Of a stretch of DNA of 48,975 bases, positions 8,425 through 15,395 are shown in pieces. The stretch is from NCBI GenBank assembly GCA_036005065.1, contig DASYQW010000011.1, positions 1 to 48,975 of the forward strand, in the 5' to 3' direction. Source of the DNA: Candidatus Methylomirabilota bacterium (lineage in GTDB: Bacteria; Methylomirabilota; Methylomirabilia; Rokubacteriales; DASRDR01). The notes under the pieces were generated by a model. The model was not told the DNA's origin. It worked only from the letters and a program-made list of their open reading frames with translations, and ran no database searches. A program made the position numbers and the translations under genes. The first letter of the stretch is position 1. Each line of letters begins with the position of its first letter.

Positions 8425-9381
8425 ACTCGATTCGTCGCCGAGCGGTCGGGTCAGCTCCCGGAGCCGAAGCTCGAGTCGCCCTGTCTCGAAGGCCAGGGCT
8501 TCGAGGCGCTCGCGCAAGGCGTCGGCCGACTCGGCGGAGGTCGGGTTCGACTCGGGGGGACCGGGGGTTCGGGGCGCTTGATCAGTCGGCGCAGGCGTGA
8601 GGGACCGCGGGATCTCGTTTCCGAAGAGCTTCGGGTGCCCTGCCACGAAGTCGAGGGCGTTCGTCCACGAGGCGGCCTCCTCGTCGGTGAAGGGGGCGTG
8701 CTTCCGGTAATCGTGCTTGCCGATGAAGCCGGCGAGGTGCTCGGCGAGCCGGTCGAGCCTGCGGAGCGCTTGCCCGAGGAGGAGCACCGCCCCCGCGTGC
8801 CTGGGGAATCGCGCGAGCGCCAGCGTGAGGTGGGGGAGACAGACCCCGGTCGAGCGCGCGTAGGCCCGATCGAAGTCGGGGTCCTGAATGTGGTCGAGGA
8901 GCGTTTGGAGGTAGCCTGTCTCCGCGCTCCCCACCATCTCGCAGAGCGGGCATCGGCGTCGGGTGGCCCGGGCGCGCAGGAAGCCGACGGACGGGCGCCG
9001 GCCGAAGAGGCGGCGCCAGACCCCGAGGACCGGGGACTCGCGTAGCTCTCGCTGAGTGCCGTTCAGCCGGTCGCGCAGCCGGCCTAGCAGGTCTTGATAG
9101 ATGATCGCGATCCCGAGGCCGGCGTTCCCGACCTCGGTCGACATCCACGCATGCCAGGCACAGAAGCCCCACGACCGGTCGAGGATCCCCCGGGTCGCCG
9201 GGTCCGTAACCTGCTCGTAGAGGAGTCCGTCCAGCGCCCGGAACGTCGTCTCGTGGAGGCAGCGGCAGACCGGACACCGGGGCTTCCCGCAGGCGTCGAG
9301 CAGGTGGAAGTAGGCGATGAACTTGCTGGGACGGCCCCGAGAGCGCCAGCCGAGGTCCCCCAGCAGGCGGTCCAGATCCAC
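8392..9381 (-). CDS. Cys-rich protein with two CPxC...CxxH modules (DUF6062-like), coupled to pup
   Basis: A 329-residue soluble protein from a GTG start 6 bases after the pup stop; the GGAG in the last pup codons can serve as its ribosome-binding site. It contains two similar modules. The first has CPVC at about residues 35-38, then DPATRGILDRSWGFCAWHAW. The second has CPLC at about 145-148, then GVCLPH about 40 residues later. Each supplies a Cys-x2-Cys plus Cys-x2-His set, suggesting two zinc or redox sites. This agrees with my memory of DUF6062, a family without assigned function. A low-complexity Pro/Ser linker precedes a C-terminal coiled-coil-like stretch (ALRERLEALAFETGRLELRL). Its pairing with pup suggests a link to the Pup pathway, but that is inference. 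Confidence 0.7.
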   Translation of the reverse strand: MDLDRLLGDLGWRSRGRPSKFIAYFHLLDACGKPRCPVCRCLHETTFRALDGLLYEQVTDPATRGILDRSWGFCAWHAWMSTEVGNAGLGIAIIYQDLLGRLRDRLNGTQRELRESPVLGVWRRLFGRRPSVGFLRARATRRRCPLCEMVGSAETGYLQTLLDHIQDPDFDRAYARSTGVCLPHLTLALARFPRHAGAVLLLGQALRRLDRLAEHLAGFIGKHDYRKHAPFTDEEAASWTNALDFVAGHPKLFGNEIPRSLTPAPTDQAPRTPGPPESNPTSAESADALRERLEALAFETGRLELRLRELTRPLGDESSRQPFTTGSGR

Positions 9382-9387
9382 CGATCG

Positions 9388-9588
9388 TTATTCTCCGCCG
9401 CGCTGGACGTAGCTCTTGACGAACTCCTCGGCGTTCTCCTCGAGGACGCCGTCGATCTCGTCGAGCACCTTGTCGAGGCCCTTCTTGAGGGCCGCGCCCT
9501 TCTCGGCGACCTTCGGGTTGGCCGCCGGAGCCTCGTCGTGCTTCTCCGGTTCGGACGCCGCCTTCCTCTTGCGATCCTGCTCCGCCAT
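9388..9588 (-). CDS. pup: Pup, prokaryotic ubiquitin-like protein
   Basis: A 66-residue, highly charged protein ending VLEENAEEFVKSYVQRGGE, nearly the same as the actinobacterial Pup C-terminus (DVLEENAEDFVRAYVQKGGQ in mycobacteria). The N-terminal half is Lys/Glu/Ala-rich and disordered in character, then a DEID coiled-coil segment. It ends in Glu rather than Gln, so it would not need deamidation by Dop before ligation by PafA. Pup tags proteins on lysine for degradation by the bacterial 20S proteasome through the ARC/Mpa ATPase. None of dop, pafA, prcA, prcB or mpa is visible in the window. The ATG at 9588 has a strong GGAGG three bases after which CCAGACG leads to the start. A fluoride riboswitch with terminator lies 60-170 bases upstream on the same strand. 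Confidence 0.93.
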   Translation of the reverse strand: MAEQDRKRKAASEPEKHDEAPAANPKVAEKGAALKKGLDKVLDEIDGVLEENAEEFVKSYVQRGGE

Positions 9589-9644
9589 CGTCTGGCCTCC
9601 TACTGCGCCTCCTGTCGCACGTGCCGTCGGGTCGCCCCAGCCCC

Positions 9645-9680
9645 CAAACAAAAATCCGGGCCCCGGTGGGAGCCCGGAAT
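9645..9680 (-). terminator. Intrinsic terminator of riboswitch 2
   Basis: On the minus strand TCCGGGC (9678-9672) pairs with GCCCGGA (9661-9655), extended by an inner CCC/GGG pair, and is followed at once by TTTTTGTTTG. It lies between the fluoride aptamer and pup, as expected for an expression platform. Confidence 0.8.
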
Positions 9681-9697
9681 CAGAAACTCCCACCGGG
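9662..9697 (-). promoter_or_regulatory. Antiterminator stem of riboswitch 2
   Basis: On the minus strand CCCGGTGGGAG (9697-9687) pairs perfectly with CTCCCACCGGG (9672-9662), which contains the inner part of the terminator. The same CCCGGTGGGAG can instead pair over 11 positions (two G-U) with the aptamer 3' strand CTCCTACTGGG (9713-9703). With fluoride bound, that 3' strand is held in the pseudoknot and the antiterminator should form, giving expression. Confidence 0.65.
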
Positions 9698-9702
9698 CAC
9701 AA

Positions 9703-9758
9703 CCCAGTAGGAGTCATCAGCGGCCGGCCGCGGTTTAGAGGGCGAACTCCATCGCCCG
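9703..9758 (-). promoter_or_regulatory. Fluoride riboswitch aptamer (crcB motif), copy 2
   Basis: Reading the minus strand from 9757: GGGCG-ATGGAGTT-CGCCC forms P1 and its loop, then TCTAAACCGC, a GC-rich stem-loop, CTGATG and ACTCCTACTGGG. GGAGT (9750-9746) can pair with ACTCC to make the pseudoknot. Every conserved block of the fluoride aptamer is present, including the full CTGATG, so this copy fits the consensus better than copy 1. It is followed by a terminator/antiterminator pair and then pup, the DUF6062-like gene, antiporter and usp on the same strand. Fluoride should switch the operon on. Confidence 0.92.
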
Positions 9759-9774
9759 CGTCGTTGATGATCTC

Positions 9775-9805
9775 AGTATACGCCTCCCGTCAGGCGCCCG
9801 GTCAA
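9775..9805 (-). promoter_or_regulatory. Promoter for riboswitch 2 and the pup operon
   Basis: On the minus strand TTGACC (9805-9800) and TATACT (9780-9775) are separated by 19 bases (18 if GTATAC is used). The predicted start is about 9768, some ten bases before the aptamer. It lies just after the cytochrome c stop at 9815, so pup has its own promoter and read-through from the sulfite genes would still meet the riboswitch terminator. Confidence 0.6.
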
Positions 9806-9814
9806 GCCAAATGG

Positions 9815-10108
9815 TCAGGGCCCGAGGTAAGTCACCAGGTACTCGAGGATCAGCGGCCTGGTGTCGGGGGTGATGGGGGCGCCGTAGGTGATCATGCGGT
9901 CGACGATCGTCTCCCAGCGGCCCCGGTCCAGCCGTTGCTGGGCCAGGATCTCCGGGGCGTGGCACATGATGCAGCTCCCCAGCACGAGCTCCATGTGCTT
10001 GCCGGCGGGCAGGGGGTTGCCCTGGGCAGCGAGCGAGCCCGCCGTTCCTCCCGCCGCGAAGCCGGCCAGCAGGACGCCGAGGAGCCGAGCCGCCCGCCTA
10101 CCCCACAT
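9815..10108 (-). CDS. sorB: Cytochrome c subunit of sulfite dehydrogenase (SorB-like)
   Basis: A 97-residue protein with an N-terminal signal sequence (RRAARLLGVLLAGFAAGG...) and one haem c motif, CIMCH, at about residues 46-50. A Met that could be the sixth haem ligand lies in DRMITYGAPI. Size and position, overlapping by 11 bases the end of the molybdopterin oxidase gene, match the small cytochrome subunit of periplasmic sulfite:cytochrome c oxidoreductase. It would pass electrons from the Mo subunit to the respiratory chain. Confidence 0.8.
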   Translation of the reverse strand: MWGRRAARLLGVLLAGFAAGGTAGSLAAQGNPLPAGKHMELVLGSCIMCHAPEILAQQRLDRGRWETIVDRMITYGAPITPDTRPLILEYLVTYLGP

Positions 10109-11264
10109 TGACCCGCACGGCGTGGATCACGTTCCAGCGGTAGCCCTGGGGGTCGGGCGGCCGGCTCAGGGGCTGGTAGCGCCCGAGCGAATCGCTGGCG
10201 CGCGCCATGAGGGTGTGCGCGCCCGGCCGGGCGTCCCAGGCATGCTCCCAGCGACGCCAGGCGAAGCGCTGCTCCGCCCCGGTGAGCGTGGCCGGCTTCC
10301 AGGACTGCCCGCCGTCGGACGAGACGTCCACCGCCACGATCGCGCCCTCCCCGGCCCACGCGAACCCGAAGACGGCCTGGGCGCCGGCCGTGAGCTGGGC
10401 CCGGTCCAGCGGACTCACGATGACGGACTTGCACTCGAGTGACTGGAGGGAGTAGGTCTGCTGGGGGTCGTCCACGCGCGGCGACCGATAGCTCCGCTGC
10501 ATGAACGGGCCGTTCCATTCCTTCTCGGCCAGGGTGATCTCGGTCAGCCACTTGATGGAGGCCGAGCCGATCCAGCCGGGCACGATGAGCCGCGCCGGGC
10601 CGCCGTGGAGGTGCGGCACCGGCCGGCCGTTCATCTCGAGCGCGATCATGGTGTGCGGCTCCATCGCCTTCCAGATCGGATGGCTCCGGATGAAGTCGGG
10701 CGCCTGCGGGGTCGGCGGCGCGTCGTTGCCGTTGGGCACCACGTGCCGCGCGCCGGGCCGCGGCCTGGCCAGACGGAGGACGTCGGCCAGGCGGACCCCT
10801 TTCCAGACGGCCGTGCCCACCGCGCCGTACTCCCACTGGATGCCTGACGCCTTGGGGGTATGGAAGCTCCGGCCGTTGCCCGCGCACTCCAGGGTGATCG
10901 TGTGGGTGACCTGCTCCATCCGCCGCAAGTCGTCGAGCCGGAGCGTCAGCGGGTTCTCGACCTCGCCGTCCACCTTGAGAACGTACTGGGCCGGGTCCAT
11001 CTCCGGCCCGTCGTAGTTGTTGCGGACGAAGAAGAGCTCGTGGGGCGTGATCTCGGTCGAAAGCTCTTTGAGCGGCGTTTCGAGGTTGAGCGGCCGCGGG
11101 CTGCGAACGATCAGCTTCTCCTTGCCGGGGATCGAGGGCGCCGGGGTCTGCGCTACCACCGGGACGCCTCCCCCGAGGAGGGCGGCGGCCGTGCCGACGT
11201 GGATCATGAAGGCACGACGGGAGAGACCCACTGGCGGCTCGGCTGGCGGACGTCGGTCACTCAC
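10098..11264 (-). CDS. sorA: Sulfite dehydrogenase molybdopterin subunit (SorA-like)
   Basis: A 388-residue periplasmic oxidoreductase of the sulfite oxidase family. A twin-arginine signal (LSRRAFMIHVGTAAALLGGG) lies at the N-terminus. The oxidoreductase molybdopterin-binding domain follows with the Mo-ligand Cys in TITLECAGNGRSF, then RLIVPGWIGSASIKWL. A C-terminal dimerisation (Mo-co_dimer) Ig-like domain contains AWAGEGAIVAVDVSSDGGQSW-type sequence. It oxidises sulfite to sulfate, most likely with the cytochrome c encoded immediately downstream. The start is GTG at 11264. A different substrate of the same enzyme family is possible. Confidence 0.88.
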   Translation of the reverse strand: MSDRRPPAEPPVGLSRRAFMIHVGTAAALLGGGVPVVAQTPAPSIPGKEKLIVRSPRPLNLETPLKELSTEITPHELFFVRNNYDGPEMDPAQYVLKVDGEVENPLTLRLDDLRRMEQVTHTITLECAGNGRSFHTPKASGIQWEYGAVGTAVWKGVRLADVLRLARPRPGARHVVPNGNDAPPTPQAPDFIRSHPIWKAMEPHTMIALEMNGRPVPHLHGGPARLIVPGWIGSASIKWLTEITLAEKEWNGPFMQRSYRSPRVDDPQQTYSLQSLECKSVIVSPLDRAQLTAGAQAVFGFAWAGEGAIVAVDVSSDGGQSWKPATLTGAEQRFAWRRWEHAWDARPGAHTLMARASDSLGRYQPLSRPPDPQGYRWNVIHAVRVNVG

Positions 11265-11343
11265 GGCTGTCCTCCTCGTCCCGCGCTCACGCGCGGGTGC
11301 AATTGTACGCTGGCCAGCGGCAGCCCCGGTGGCGCCGCCGCCC

Positions 11344-11730
11344 TCAGGGCCGAGCCCACCCGAGCCCCAGAAGCGCGAGAAGCCAGGCCGGCACGAGCGC
11401 CGCCACGCCGAGGAGCCAGCAGGTCAGCGGGCGGTCGCCGCCCCCCGACGCGTCCAGGCGCCGGACGGCATGGTCGGTGAGGATCGCGCCGAGAAGCGCG
11501 GCGGCCGACGAGGTGACGAACGCCCTCGCCGCCCCGCCCGTCTCGGGCAGCCCGGTGGGCGAGGCGCCGAGCAGGGCGACGAAGGCGACGAGCCAGGCCG
11601 GGAGGAGGGCGAGGAGTCCCAGCAGCCAGAACCGCATCGCTCCGCCCCCGGGCCGCCGGCGCACATAGCCGACCGCCGCGCGCGTAATCAGCACGCCGAC
11701 TGCCGCGAGCGCCACCGACCATGCCACCAT
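11344..11730 (-). CDS. Hypothetical membrane protein, four predicted helices
   Basis: A 128-residue hydrophobic protein with membrane segments at about residues 3-21, 33-55, 68-86 and 103-123. Two halves look related: FWLLGLLALLPAWLVAFVALLG and CWLLGVAALVPAWLLALLGLG, suggesting an internal duplication. I recognise no family. It is read toward the sulfite dehydrogenase genes with an 79-base gap and has no obvious ribosome-binding site beyond GGTGGC. Confidence 0.5.
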   Translation of the reverse strand: MVAWSVALAAVGVLITRAAVGYVRRRPGGGAMRFWLLGLLALLPAWLVAFVALLGASPTGLPETGGAARAFVTSSAAALLGAILTDHAVRRLDASGGGDRPLTCWLLGVAALVPAWLLALLGLGWARP

Positions 11731-11900
11731 CAGCCCGCCACCGGCGGAACCCCCGTCCGGGCCCGCCTTGCCTGCATGATACCAGGCGTCCCGGCCGGTT
11801 GTTCCGGTGGACGCCGATGGGTATCATCCCGAGCGTGGGCGCGCCAGGGGTGCTTCGCGGCCCCCCGGGTCCAGCGCCCTCCTCACGGAGGATGCGCCCG

Positions 11901-12695
11901 ATGACGCTCGCCACGCTGCGCGGCTTCGCGTTCGACCTCGACGGCTGCATCTGGGCCGGCCCGATTCTCCTGCCAGGCGCCGCCGAGCTGGTGCGCGCCC
12001 TCCGGCTGGCCGGCCGCCGGGTCGTGTTCGTCACCAACAGCTCGCGCGAGCTGGCGGCCGGACTCAGCGCGCGGCTGAGCCGGCTCGGCATTCCGGCCTC
12101 CCCGACCGACGTGCTCTCCGCGCTCGAGCTGCTCGGGGAGACCATCCGCCGTCGGATCGGTGGCGTGCGGGTGCTGGCGCTCGGCACCGACGAGATGCGC
12201 CAGGTCCTCGAGGCGGCCGGGCACACGGTCGTTCCGATCGAGGCCTGGCCGGAGGCCGAGGCGGTCGCCATCGGGAACGACCCCGCCTTCGACTTCGGGC
12301 GGCTCCGGGCGGCCTCGCGTGCCGTGGCCGCCGGGGCCGCGTTCTTCACCGTCAACCTCGACCCGAGGCTGCCGGTCGGCCCCGACGAGTTCGACCCCGG
12401 CTGCGGCGCCCTGGCCGAGGCGGTGGCGGTGGCGGGGGGCGCGCGCCCGGTGGTGGTCGGCAAGCCCCACCGGCCGATCTTCGACAGCGCGCTCGAGCGG
12501 CTGGGGTGCCGGCCGAGCGAGACCGCGATGGTAGGCGACAGCCTGGCCACCGACGTCGCCGGCGGCCGCGCGGCCGGGATGGTCACGGTCTGGCTCGATC
12601 CGTCGGGCGACGGCGAGGGCGCGGGCCGCGCCGACCTCACCGTCCGGTCGCTGGACGAGCTGCGGGAGCTGTGGGCGGCCGGACTGCTATCATGA
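11901..12695 (+). CDS. HAD-superfamily phosphatase, NagD/subfamily IIA type
   Basis: A 264-residue phosphatase. Motif I is FAFDLDGCIW (nucleophile Asp), motif II VFVTNSSRE, the motif III Lys is in VVVGKPHRPIF, and motif IV is MVGDSLATDVAGG. A C2-type cap between motifs II and III fits the NagD / 4-nitrophenylphosphatase group. ATG 11901 is chosen because CGGAGG lies nine bases before it; an ATG at 11892 would have no spacer. Substrate is probably a small sugar or nucleotide phosphate. The CDF transporter starts 4 bases after the stop. Confidence 0.88.
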   Translation: MTLATLRGFAFDLDGCIWAGPILLPGAAELVRALRLAGRRVVFVTNSSRELAAGLSARLSRLGIPASPTDVLSALELLGETIRRRIGGVRVLALGTDEMRQVLEAAGHTVVPIEAWPEAEAVAIGNDPAFDFGRLRAASRAVAAGAAFFTVNLDPRLPVGPDEFDPGCGALAEAVAVAGGARPVVVGKPHRPIFDSALERLGCRPSETAMVGDSLATDVAGGRAAGMVTVWLDPSGDGEGAGRADLTVRSLDELRELWAAGLLS

Positions 12696-12699
12696 GAGC

Positions 12700-13680
12700 A
12701 TGAGGGCGAGCGCCGGCTCCTCGAAGGCTCGGGCCGAGACGGTCGCCATCGCGGGCGCCGGCAGCCTGGCCGCGCTGAAGCTCGGCACCGGCCTGGCCAC
12801 GAACTCGATCGGACTCATCTCCTCGGCCATCGACTCCCTCATCGACGTCCTGATCTCGACCCTCAATCTCCTGTCCATCCGGATCGCCGACTCGCCCGCC
12901 GACGAAGGCCACCCCTACGGCCACGGGAAGGTCGAAAACCTCGCCGGGCTGGTCCAGGCCGCCGTGATCGCCGGGCTGGGCGCCTGGGTCATCTACGAGG
13001 CGGTCCGCCGGTTGCTCCTGGGTACGCGCCCGGAGAACACCGAGTGGGGCGTCGGGGTGATGGCGGCTTCCATGGGGGTGAGCTGGCTGATCACGCGCCA
13101 TCTGCGGCAGGTCGCCGCCCGCACCGACTCGGTGGTGCTGCTGTGCGACTCCCTCCACTACGCGACCGACGTCTGGACCAACGCCGGCGTGCTGGCCGGC
13201 CTCGTGCTCCTGTGGCTCACGGGTGCCACCGTCTTCGATCCGCTCATCGCGATCGCGATCGGCGTGATCATCGTGCGGTCGGCCTACCTGATCGTGGCCC
13301 GGTCGGTGGCCGACCTGATGGACGCGGCCATCCCCGTGGACGAGCAGCGCGAGATCGAGCGCGTCATCCATCGCCACAAATTCGTCGTCTCCTTCCACGA
13401 CCTCCGGACCCGCCGGTCGGGCTCCCAGCGGCAGATCGACTTTTCCGTGGTGCTGTGCCGGCACCTCCCGCTCGGCGAGGCCCACGATCTCGTCGACCAC
13501 ATCGAGAAAGAGATCGAGCGGACGATCCCCCGCTCCCACGTCGTCGTCCACGCCGAGCCGTGTATGCCGGAGTGTCGGCTGACCGACCTGTGCGTCCTCT
13601 GGAGCAAGCAGGAGGATCTCCTGGCCCACGACCCGCGGCGCGAAGACAAGGCGGTCGTGGAGCCTCCGGGGACGGGCTGA
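12700..13680 (+). CDS. Cation diffusion facilitator (Zn/Fe efflux)
   Basis: A 326-residue inner-membrane transporter. Helix 2 has AIDSLIDV and helix 5 has DSLHYATD, the Asp/Asp and His/Asp pairs that bind zinc or iron in YiiP/FieF. The loop motif GHPYGHGKVENLAG is also typical. The cytosolic C-terminal domain (residues about 220-300) resembles the metal-sensing ferredoxin-like fold. An extra tail, CMPECRLTDLC, supplies three cysteines that could bind metal and is not a usual FieF feature. It would export divalent metal in exchange for protons. Confidence 0.9.
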   Translation: MRASAGSSKARAETVAIAGAGSLAALKLGTGLATNSIGLISSAIDSLIDVLISTLNLLSIRIADSPADEGHPYGHGKVENLAGLVQAAVIAGLGAWVIYEAVRRLLLGTRPENTEWGVGVMAASMGVSWLITRHLRQVAARTDSVVLLCDSLHYATDVWTNAGVLAGLVLLWLTGATVFDPLIAIAIGVIIVRSAYLIVARSVADLMDAAIPVDEQREIERVIHRHKFVVSFHDLRTRRSGSQRQIDFSVVLCRHLPLGEAHDLVDHIEKEIERTIPRSHVVVHAEPCMPECRLTDLCVLWSKQEDLLAHDPRREDKAVVEPPGTG

Positions 13681-13725
13681 CGCCTTGTCGGGCCGTGTCG
13701 CCCGTGATACAAAAGGGCCAGAACG

Positions 13726-14412
13726 ATGGCGAGCGGCAAGGACGGAACCTACGACTACCCGCGGATCGCCCGCGCCTTGATCCTGGGCGACAAGGACACC
13801 GTGGGCCGGATGACCCGGGAAGGGCTCGACCTGGGCCTCGATCCCAAGGAGATCATCTTCAAGGGCCTCATCCCGGGCATGGACGTCGTCGGCGAGAAAT
13901 TCCGCCGGAACGAGTACTACGTGCCCCAGGTGCTTCTATCGGCGCGGGCGATGTACGCCGGGCTCGACCTGCTCAAGCCGCTGATCACGGCCGCCGCCAC
14001 CAGCGAGTATCTCGGTACCGTCGCCATCGGGACCGCGCAGGGCGACCTCCACGACATCGGGAAGAACCTGGTGGCCATGATGCTCGAGGGCGCGGGGTTC
14101 CGCGTGGTGAATCTCGGCCGCGACGTGGCGCCCGAGGTGTTCTGCAAGGCCGTGGAGGAACATGGCGCCAACATCGTCGGGATCTCGGCGCTCATGACGA
14201 CGACGATGCCAGCCATGAAGCGGACGATCGACGCCCTGACCAAGGCGGGGCTCCGCGACCGGGTCAAGGTGATGATCGGCGGGGCGCCGGTGAGCCAGGC
14301 GTTCGCCGACGAGATCGGGGCCGACGGCTACGCCAGGGATTCGACCCTGGCCGTCGTGAAGGCCAAGGAACTGACCGGGGCGCCGGTGAAAGGCGCCGCC
14401 CAGAGGCGGTGA
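13726..14412 (+). CDS. Corrinoid (B12-binding) methyl-transfer protein
   Basis: A 228-residue protein with an N-terminal four-helix cap (methionine synthase B12 cap type, residues about 10-90) and a Rossmann B12-binding domain. The cobalamin motif D-x-H-x-x-G is seen in GDLHDIGKN (His is the lower cobalt ligand), followed by SALMTTTM and IGGAPV, which contact the nucleotide tail. Size and order match MtaC/MtbC-type corrinoid proteins. The next gene, a homocysteine methyltransferase, overlaps by 4 bases (GTGA), so this protein probably carries the methyl group for it. The methyl donor side is not encoded nearby. Confidence 0.9.
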   Translation: MASGKDGTYDYPRIARALILGDKDTVGRMTREGLDLGLDPKEIIFKGLIPGMDVVGEKFRRNEYYVPQVLLSARAMYAGLDLLKPLITAAATSEYLGTVAIGTAQGDLHDIGKNLVAMMLEGAGFRVVNLGRDVAPEVFCKAVEEHGANIVGISALMTTTMPAMKRTIDALTKAGLRDRVKVMIGGAPVSQAFADEIGADGYARDSTLAVVKAKELTGAPVKGAAQRR

Positions 14413-15326
14413 GCGGTCCTACGTCCAGGGGCAAGGAGTGGCTCGAGCGGGTCCGGAGCGGGGACCTCCTCGTCTTCGACGGGGGGTACGGGACGATGCT
14501 GTTCGCGGCCGGCCTCCTCGACGGCGCCTGCCCCGAGCTCTGGAACGATACCCATCCCGACGTCGTCCGCGGGATCCACCAGGCCTACTTCCAGGCGGGC
14601 TCCGACTTCGTCGAGACCAACACCTTCGGCGGCACCCGGCTCAAGTTCGGCGCCTACAAGATCGCCGAGCGGACGCGCGAGCTGAACGAGAAAGGGGCGC
14701 GCCTGGCCCGGGAGGTCTGCCCGCCACCGGGGTACGTGGCGGGGTCCATCGGCCCGACCAGCCACATCGTGGAGCCCTACGGCGACGTCACCGAGCAGGA
14801 GCTCTACGAAAGCTTCCGGGAACAGGCCGAGGCTCTCGCCGAGGGCGGCGTGGACCTGTTCGCGGTCGAGACCATGATGTACCCGGAGGAGGCGCTGGCC
14901 GCCATCCGGGCCTGTAAAGACGCCAGCGGGCTCCCCGTCATGGCCACCATGTTCTTCATGTACGAAGACCTCCACGACCGGGACCGAACGATGTGGGGCG
15001 AGAGTCCCGGCGAGGTCGCGCAGAAGCTCATGGCCGGCGGTGCCGACGTGGTGGGGATGAACTGCGGCCGGGGGCCGGACCGGGCGATCGTCATCATCCG
15101 CGAGATGCGGGCCGTCACCGACGCCCCGCTGGTGGCGTACCCGAACGCGGGGCTCCCGATCACGACCGGGGACCGTGTCACCTACGAGCTGGGCCCCGAG
15201 GAGATGGCCCGCGATTACCCGGCGCTCCTCGACGCCGGCTGCAACGTGGTCGGCTCGTGCTGCGGCTCCACGCCGGAGCACATCCGGCTCATCGCCGACA
15301 CGGTCCGCGCCCGCCAGCGGCGGTAG
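14409..15326 (+). CDS. Homocysteine S-methyltransferase, stand-alone (MetH N-terminal type)
   Basis: A 305-residue TIM-barrel methyltransferase starting GTG in overlap with the corrinoid gene. It has FDGGYGTMLF near the N-terminus, VETNTFGG, and the three zinc-binding cysteines in VGMNCGRGP and GSCCGSTPEH. These are the residues that activate homocysteine as a zinc thiolate in MetH and BHMT. Together with the upstream corrinoid protein it resembles the first two functional blocks of methionine synthase as separate proteins. Methylation of another thiol is possible. Confidence 0.88.
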   Translation: MSGPTSRGKEWLERVRSGDLLVFDGGYGTMLFAAGLLDGACPELWNDTHPDVVRGIHQAYFQAGSDFVETNTFGGTRLKFGAYKIAERTRELNEKGARLAREVCPPPGYVAGSIGPTSHIVEPYGDVTEQELYESFREQAEALAEGGVDLFAVETMMYPEEALAAIRACKDASGLPVMATMFFMYEDLHDRDRTMWGESPGEVAQKLMAGGADVVGMNCGRGPDRAIVIIREMRAVTDAPLVAYPNAGLPITTGDRVTYELGPEEMARDYPALLDAGCNVVGSCCGSTPEHIRLIADTVRARQRR

Positions 15327-15395
15327 ATCGCGGCCGGGGGCTCTCGGGGTCGTCGCCCCGGACGCCCGTCATCGTCTCACACGCGAGGAGAGCGT

